Part shown: in pieces, positions 6,019 through 8,747 of the stretch
Layout: every line of letters begins with the position of its first letter
How positions within the stretch are numbered: the stretch's first letter is position 1
Source: Lutibacter sp.
GTDB taxonomy: Bacteria > Bacteroidota > Bacteroidia > Flavobacteriales > Flavobacteriaceae
Length of the DNA: 8,747 nt
NCBI GenBank assembly: GCA_030748365.1
Contig: JASMME010000044.1
Coordinates: forward strand, 1-8,747
Direction of reading: 5' to 3'
Position numbers and translations under genes: made by a program
The notes under the pieces: generated by a model
Told to the model about the DNA's origin: nothing
Seen by the model: the letters and a program-made list of their open reading frames with translations, nothing else
The model's database searches: none

Positions 6019-7710
6019 CTATAGCTTATCATCCATAATAGCCATCACCGCTTTTTCAATGGCGGTGGCCTCTTGGCAAATACGAGCAGCCTTGTCCAGG
6101 ATTTCTTTGGCCAGTTTTCGGTCACTTAGGTCCTTTGCATTGATACGTACGTTAAAATAGGCCCCCATGACAGCCGTTTTGGCACAGAGTATCCCCACAC
6201 CGGCGTCGGAGAGCGAGTTTGGCAGGCCTTCCTGTATCATTGCCTGCATCACCTCCATAGAGGCACAGGCGGTTTTCATCACCTCCAGTGGGATTTCAGT
6301 CGCATAGCGGGTGGCCGCTTCAATGGCTTGTTTTCTAAGGGCTTTTTCTGCCTCATTGCCTTTGGGCATACGAAAGCCATCAATGATCTTGTTAAAAGCC
6401 CGGGTATCCTCATCAACCAGGTAGAGTAGTTTGTCTTTGTAGGCCTGTCCTTTGACCGCCCAGTCACTGAAGTATTCCCAGCGATCGTCCCAGCCGGCTT
6501 TGTGGGCCGAAAGGTTGGCCACCATGCTTCCCAAAGACACGCCCAGGCTTCCTACATAGGCTGCAATAGAACCACCCCCCGGTGCCATGGACTCCCCGGC
6601 AGTTTCTTCCGCAAAGTCTTGTACACTCAGGTCAACGAGTTTAGGCGTATCCTCTTTTAGTAAGTATTCAATGATCTTTTCCTTTGGATCGAAGGGCTTT
6701 AGGTCATCCAGTCCCAACGATTTGACAGCGATATTAATTTTTGCAGCTTCCGAAATGCCTTTGGAGCGTTGCTGTTTTTCCAGAAAATAATCAGCGGCAT
6801 CGAGGAGGGCTTGTAATGGAATAAGACCAATCAGTTCCGAGCCGGTTACCCGGAGACCTCTTTCGGTGGCCGCTTTGACCGTTTCGTCAAAGGCTATATG
6901 TACAGAAGTAATCCGGATATTGGTCAGGTTATAGGAGATCTGTGCAATGCCGTACTCTTCTATATACCAACCAATGCCTTTGACCGCTTTCAGCTTTCCG
7001 GGAATACGTATCGGTTCCCCTTGGTCGTCTAGTATTTTTTTACCGGTAATGGGATTGCCTTCTCGTTTGATTCTGCCGGCTTCGCGAATGTCAAAAGCCA
7101 CCGCATTGGCACGTCGGGTAGAAGTGGTGTTTAGATTGATGTTATAGGCAATTAAAAAATCACGGGCTGATACAGCCACCGCCCCTGTTTGCGCAACCCG
7201 TTCATTAAATTCCGCTGGGCCAAAATCCGGTGTCCAGTCTGGGTGAACCAGTTTTTCCTTCAAACCTTCATATTCCCCCGCCCGGCAGTTGGCCAGGTTG
7301 CTCCTGTCGGCTTTAAGGGCCGCTTTTTCATACAAATAGCCAGGGATGCCCAATTCTTCTCCGATACGGGCGCCCAATTGGCGGGCATAGACTGCGGTTT
7401 CTTCCAAGCTGATGCCCGAAATGGGTACCAGAGGGCAGACATCTGTTGCCCCGAATCTCGGGTGTTCCCCGCTGTGTCCGCGCATATCAATCAACTCCGC
7501 AGCTTTGCGTATCAGTCGAAAGGCGGCCTCTACCACCTGTTCCGGTGCCCCTACAAAGGTAATAACCGTCCTGTTGGTGGCCTTTCCGGGGTCGATATCC
7601 AGTAATTTGACGCCTTCAACGCTTGTTACTTCATTGGCAATGGCTTCGATTTTTGACTGGTCGCGTCCTTCACTGATATTGGGTACGCATTCAATTAGGG
7701 CTTGTTTCAT
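6019..7710 (-). CDS. ftcD: Fused glutamate formimidoyltransferase / formimidoyl-THF cyclodeaminase
   Basis: Bifunctional cytoplasmic enzyme of histidine degradation. The first activity moves the formimino group of N-formimino-glutamate to tetrahydrofolate; the second deaminates 5-formimino-THF to 5,10-methenyl-THF, releasing ammonia. The protein has 563 residues, close to the animal FTCD length. Residues 1 to about 180 are the N-terminal transferase subdomain, with VPNISEGRD at 9-17 and GEHPRFGATD, whose His83 matches the catalytic His82 of pig FTCD. Residues about 181-310 are the second transferase subdomain (GWYIEEYGIAQISYNLTN). A charged linker follows, then the helical cyclodeaminase domain from about 358, with APGGGS (376-381), the conserved SDAGVG (501-506) and FNVRIN (519-524). 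No hut genes (hutH, hutU, hutI) flank it, so it is apparently transcribed alone, converging on tRNA-His. A -7 element and an inverted repeat lie upstream. Confidence 0.96.
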   Translation of the reverse strand: MKQALIECVPNISEGRDQSKIEAIANEVTSVEGVKLLDIDPGKATNRTVITFVGAPEQVVEAAFRLIRKAAELIDMRGHSGEHPRFGATDVCPLVPISGISLEETAVYARQLGARIGEELGIPGYLYEKAALKADRSNLANCRAGEYEGLKEKLVHPDWTPDFGPAEFNERVAQTGAVAVSARDFLIAYNINLNTTSTRRANAVAFDIREAGRIKREGNPITGKKILDDQGEPIRIPGKLKAVKGIGWYIEEYGIAQISYNLTNIRITSVHIAFDETVKAATERGLRVTGSELIGLIPLQALLDAADYFLEKQQRSKGISEAAKINIAVKSLGLDDLKPFDPKEKIIEYLLKEDTPKLVDLSVQDFAEETAGESMAPGGGSIAAYVGSLGVSLGSMVANLSAHKAGWDDRWEYFSDWAVKGQAYKDKLLYLVDEDTRAFNKIIDGFRMPKGNEAEKALRKQAIEAATRYATEIPLEVMKTACASMEVMQAMIQEGLPNSLSDAGVGILCAKTAVMGAYFNVRINAKDLSDRKLAKEILDKAARICQEATAIEKAVMAIMDDKL

Positions 7711-7731
7711 AGGTTGACTGTTTTATTGCTT

Positions 7732-7739
7732 CAAATGTA
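7732..7739 (-). promoter_or_regulatory. Putative -7 element of the FTCD gene
   Basis: On the - strand this reads TACATTTG, an exact TAnnTTTG match and identical to the -7 of tRNA-His. It is 21 bases upstream of the ATG at 7710, implying a short leader of about 15 bases. No TTG is present at the -33 position. Confidence 0.5.
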
Positions 7740-7744
7740 GGTAC

Positions 7745-7780
7745 TTAATTTTAGAATAATTGTTACTATTTTAAAATTAA
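7745..7780. repeat. 9-base perfect inverted repeat spanning the -33 region of the FTCD gene
   Basis: TTAATTTTA (7745-7753) and TAAAATTAA (7772-7780) are exact reverse complements separated by 18 bases. The pair begins 5 bases beyond the -7 element, so it brackets the position where RNA polymerase would bind. This is a plausible operator for a regulator of histidine catabolism, although AT-rich sequence can yield such repeats by chance. Confidence 0.45.
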
Positions 7781-7800
7781 TAGCACCTATTTTAGCTGTT

Positions 7801-7944
7801 TTATGATTTGGTATTATTTTTATCAGGGTCTGGACCCCCCAGGCCTATATAGACAGTCATATTAGCGGTTTTCTCAATATCCTGAGTGTTGCCAGCCCTT
7901 CCTAAACCGCTCTGATGTACACGGATTAAAAAGAAGCTGGACAT
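7801..7944 (-). CDS. Possible small protein of 47 residues between dnaX and the FTCD gene
   Basis: An ATG at 7944 opens a - strand frame ending in TAA at 7801-7803. The product has a mixed, coding-like composition (MSSFFLIRVHQSGLGRAG, then a hydrophobic TVYIGLGG and a polar PDPDKN end) and no obvious signal peptide. The same frame stays open upstream into the dnaX 3' end, so part of its openness may be chance. No ribosome-binding site is visible, and the ATG lies in the loop of a 7-pair hairpin. I do not recognise a family. Alternatives are a remnant of a larger gene, or an untranslated structured region: an 8-base inverted repeat, AGCGGTTT (7864-7871) with AAACCGCT (7904-7911), lies inside it. 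Confidence 0.3.
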   Translation of the reverse strand: MSSFFLIRVHQSGLGRAGNTQDIEKTANMTVYIGLGGPDPDKNNTKS

Positions 7945-7955
7945 TGCCAGCTTTT
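7928..7955 (-). terminator. Probable dnaX terminator hairpin
   Basis: Read on the - strand, AAGCTGG and CCAGCTT (7934-7953) form a 7-pair stem with loop CAATGT, followed by CTTTTT. It starts 40 bases after the dnaX stop. The interruption of the T tract by C makes it moderate in strength. Confidence 0.55.
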
Positions 7956-7994
7956 GTGAGATATTTTTTGATAAATACCCAGTATTTACGGAGG

Positions 7995-8747
7995 CTACAG
8001 GTCTAGGTCGAAGGTCTTTTTTAGCAAGTCCAAATGCGGGTTTTTTTCCCTTAGTTTTTGATACTTCTCCTGGGGGGTATAGGCGTATTTTACTGTAGCT
8101 GCCTCATTGACCTGTATGACCAGGTCGGTTTTGAAGTTGTTCAGGGATTCCCTGATATGTTTAAGCAGGTGGTTTTTGATCTGCTCCAATTGTTTTTTCA
8201 TCAGGGTATTGGCTACCTCAAAATGAATGTTTTGTTCCTGTATTTCCGGCTGGTTGGCCATCATGACGGACGCGACACTTTTTTTGCCTTTTTTTTGTAA
8301 TTGTGTTACAAATCCGTCCCAGCAAGCCGTTAACTGCTCCTGGCTAAAGGTATCTGCAGGCTTATGCTCAATTTCGTCAAAGGCCACCTCAATGGTTTCG
8401 ATCTTCTTTTTTCTTTCCGCACTTGAGAGTGTCAGTGCAGAGGAACGCCTGTTGGCGGTGTCTACACCTTTACGCATAACTGGTTTCACAGGAGCTTTCG
8501 GAGCAGCAGGTTGCACAGGTTTTTGTTGTACAGGCGCTTCGGTGATTACAGGTGTTTTTTCCTTGGCTATCACCTGTTTGGCCGTTGGGCTAGCAGACTT
8601 GTAATGCTTGGCAGGGATTATGAAGGGTTGGTCATTTTTTTTTTCTCCATCAAACGTGATGGAGGCCAGTTGCATCAGGCAGAGTTCAACCAACAGTCGT
8701 TGGTTTTTACTGCTTTTGTATTGGAGGTCACAGCCATTGGCCAGGTC
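7995..8747 (-). CDS. dnaX: DNA polymerase III subunit gamma/tau, C-terminal part (5' end outside window)
   Basis: DnaX forms the clamp-loader core that opens the sliding clamp and, as tau, holds the replisome together. 250 codons are open from the window edge to the TAG at 7995-7997. The first residues, DLQYKSSKNQRLLVELCLMQ, are the conserved end of the gamma/tau domain III helical region, just after the AAA+ ATPase part, which lies outside the window. Next comes a disordered linker rich in Lys, Pro, Ala, Gln and Val (PVQQKPVQPAAPKAPVKP), then a C-terminal segment (EQLTACWDGFVTQLQKKGKK, then KKQLEQIKNHLLKHIRESL) as seen in long tau-like DnaX of Bacteroidota. The TTG at 8693 is not the start, since the conserved sequence continues upstream. 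A hairpin terminator follows the stop, 284 bases before the FTCD start. Confidence 0.9.
   Translation of the reverse strand, partial: DLANGCDLQYKSSKNQRLLVELCLMQLASITFDGEKKNDQPFIIPAKHYKSASPTAKQVIAKEKTPVITEAPVQQKPVQPAAPKAPVKPVMRKGVDTANRRSSALTLSSAERKKKIETIEVAFDEIEHKPADTFSQEQLTACWDGFVTQLQKKGKKSVASVMMANQPEIQEQNIHFEVANTLMKKQLEQIKNHLLKHIRESLNNFKTDLVIQVNEAATVKYAYTPQEKYQKLREKNPHLDLLKKTFDLDL

Noticed and set aside
7189..7605. 138-codon + strand open frame
   Set aside because: Lies wholly antisense to the well-conserved FTCD coding sequence; its composition looks like a reverse-strand shadow and it shares no features with known proteins.
8227..8604. 125-codon + strand open frame with hydrophobic, Cys-rich stretches
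   Set aside because: Antisense shadow of the dnaX linker and tail; the hydrophobicity comes from the complement of Lys-rich codons.
1..8747. Search for CRISPR arrays, insertion sequences, integrases, toxin-antitoxin pairs or defence cassettes
   Set aside because: No spaced repeats, transposase-like frames, terminal inverted repeats with target duplications, or paired small toxin/antitoxin frames were found; the gene set is housekeeping.

Overview
The window looks like ordinary chromosomal DNA from a member of the Bacteroidota, probably of the Sphingobacteriales type (the order is an inference). Four things point that way: several copies of the Bacteroidota -7 promoter element TAnnTTTG, almost no strong Shine-Dalgarno sequences, the character of the proteins (HisRS, GTP cyclohydrolase I, BshB1 and a DnaX with a K/P/A-rich tail), and two secreted or outer-membrane proteins with cleavage sites of the type A|Q.

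Layout from left to right. Positions 1-1623 hold the 3' part of hisS and then folE on the + strand, closed by a strong intrinsic terminator. An outer-membrane beta-barrel-like protein (1640-2365, - strand) converges on folE. Positions 2366-2793 carry no intact gene. They hold what looks like a decayed, frameshifted reading frame on the - strand, an AT-rich segment able to form two mutually exclusive hairpins, and a -7 element for the next gene. A five-helix membrane protein of unknown function (2794-3243, +) has its own terminator. It is followed by a secreted protein with an N-terminal carboxypeptidase-regulatory-like domain that apparently starts at TTG (3387-4931, +), again with a terminator. 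Next come bshB1 (5113-5829, +), behind a well-formed promoter, and tRNA-His (5882-5956, +), with its own promoter and a very clear terminator. The - strand then holds a fused glutamate formimidoyltransferase/formimidoyl-THF cyclodeaminase (6019-7710), a 284-base intergenic region with inverted repeats and a possible 47-residue ORF, and the 3' part of dnaX (7995-8747).

How the genes relate: most are independent housekeeping units, each with its own promoter or terminator. Three are tied to histidine (HisRS charges tRNA-His, tRNA-His is its substrate, FTCD ends histidine degradation). Two are tied to folate or pterins (FolE makes the pterin precursor, FTCD loads one-carbon units onto THF). BshB1 belongs to bacillithiol synthesis. 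No hut genes, mobile elements, CRISPR arrays or defence cassettes are visible, and I did not find a convincing new multi-gene system. The best second-look items are the tRNA-His with two U-U mismatches in its acceptor stem, the alternative-hairpin segments near 2610-2653 and 7889-7955, the 47-residue ORF whose start codon lies in a hairpin loop, and the decayed frame at 2437-2593.
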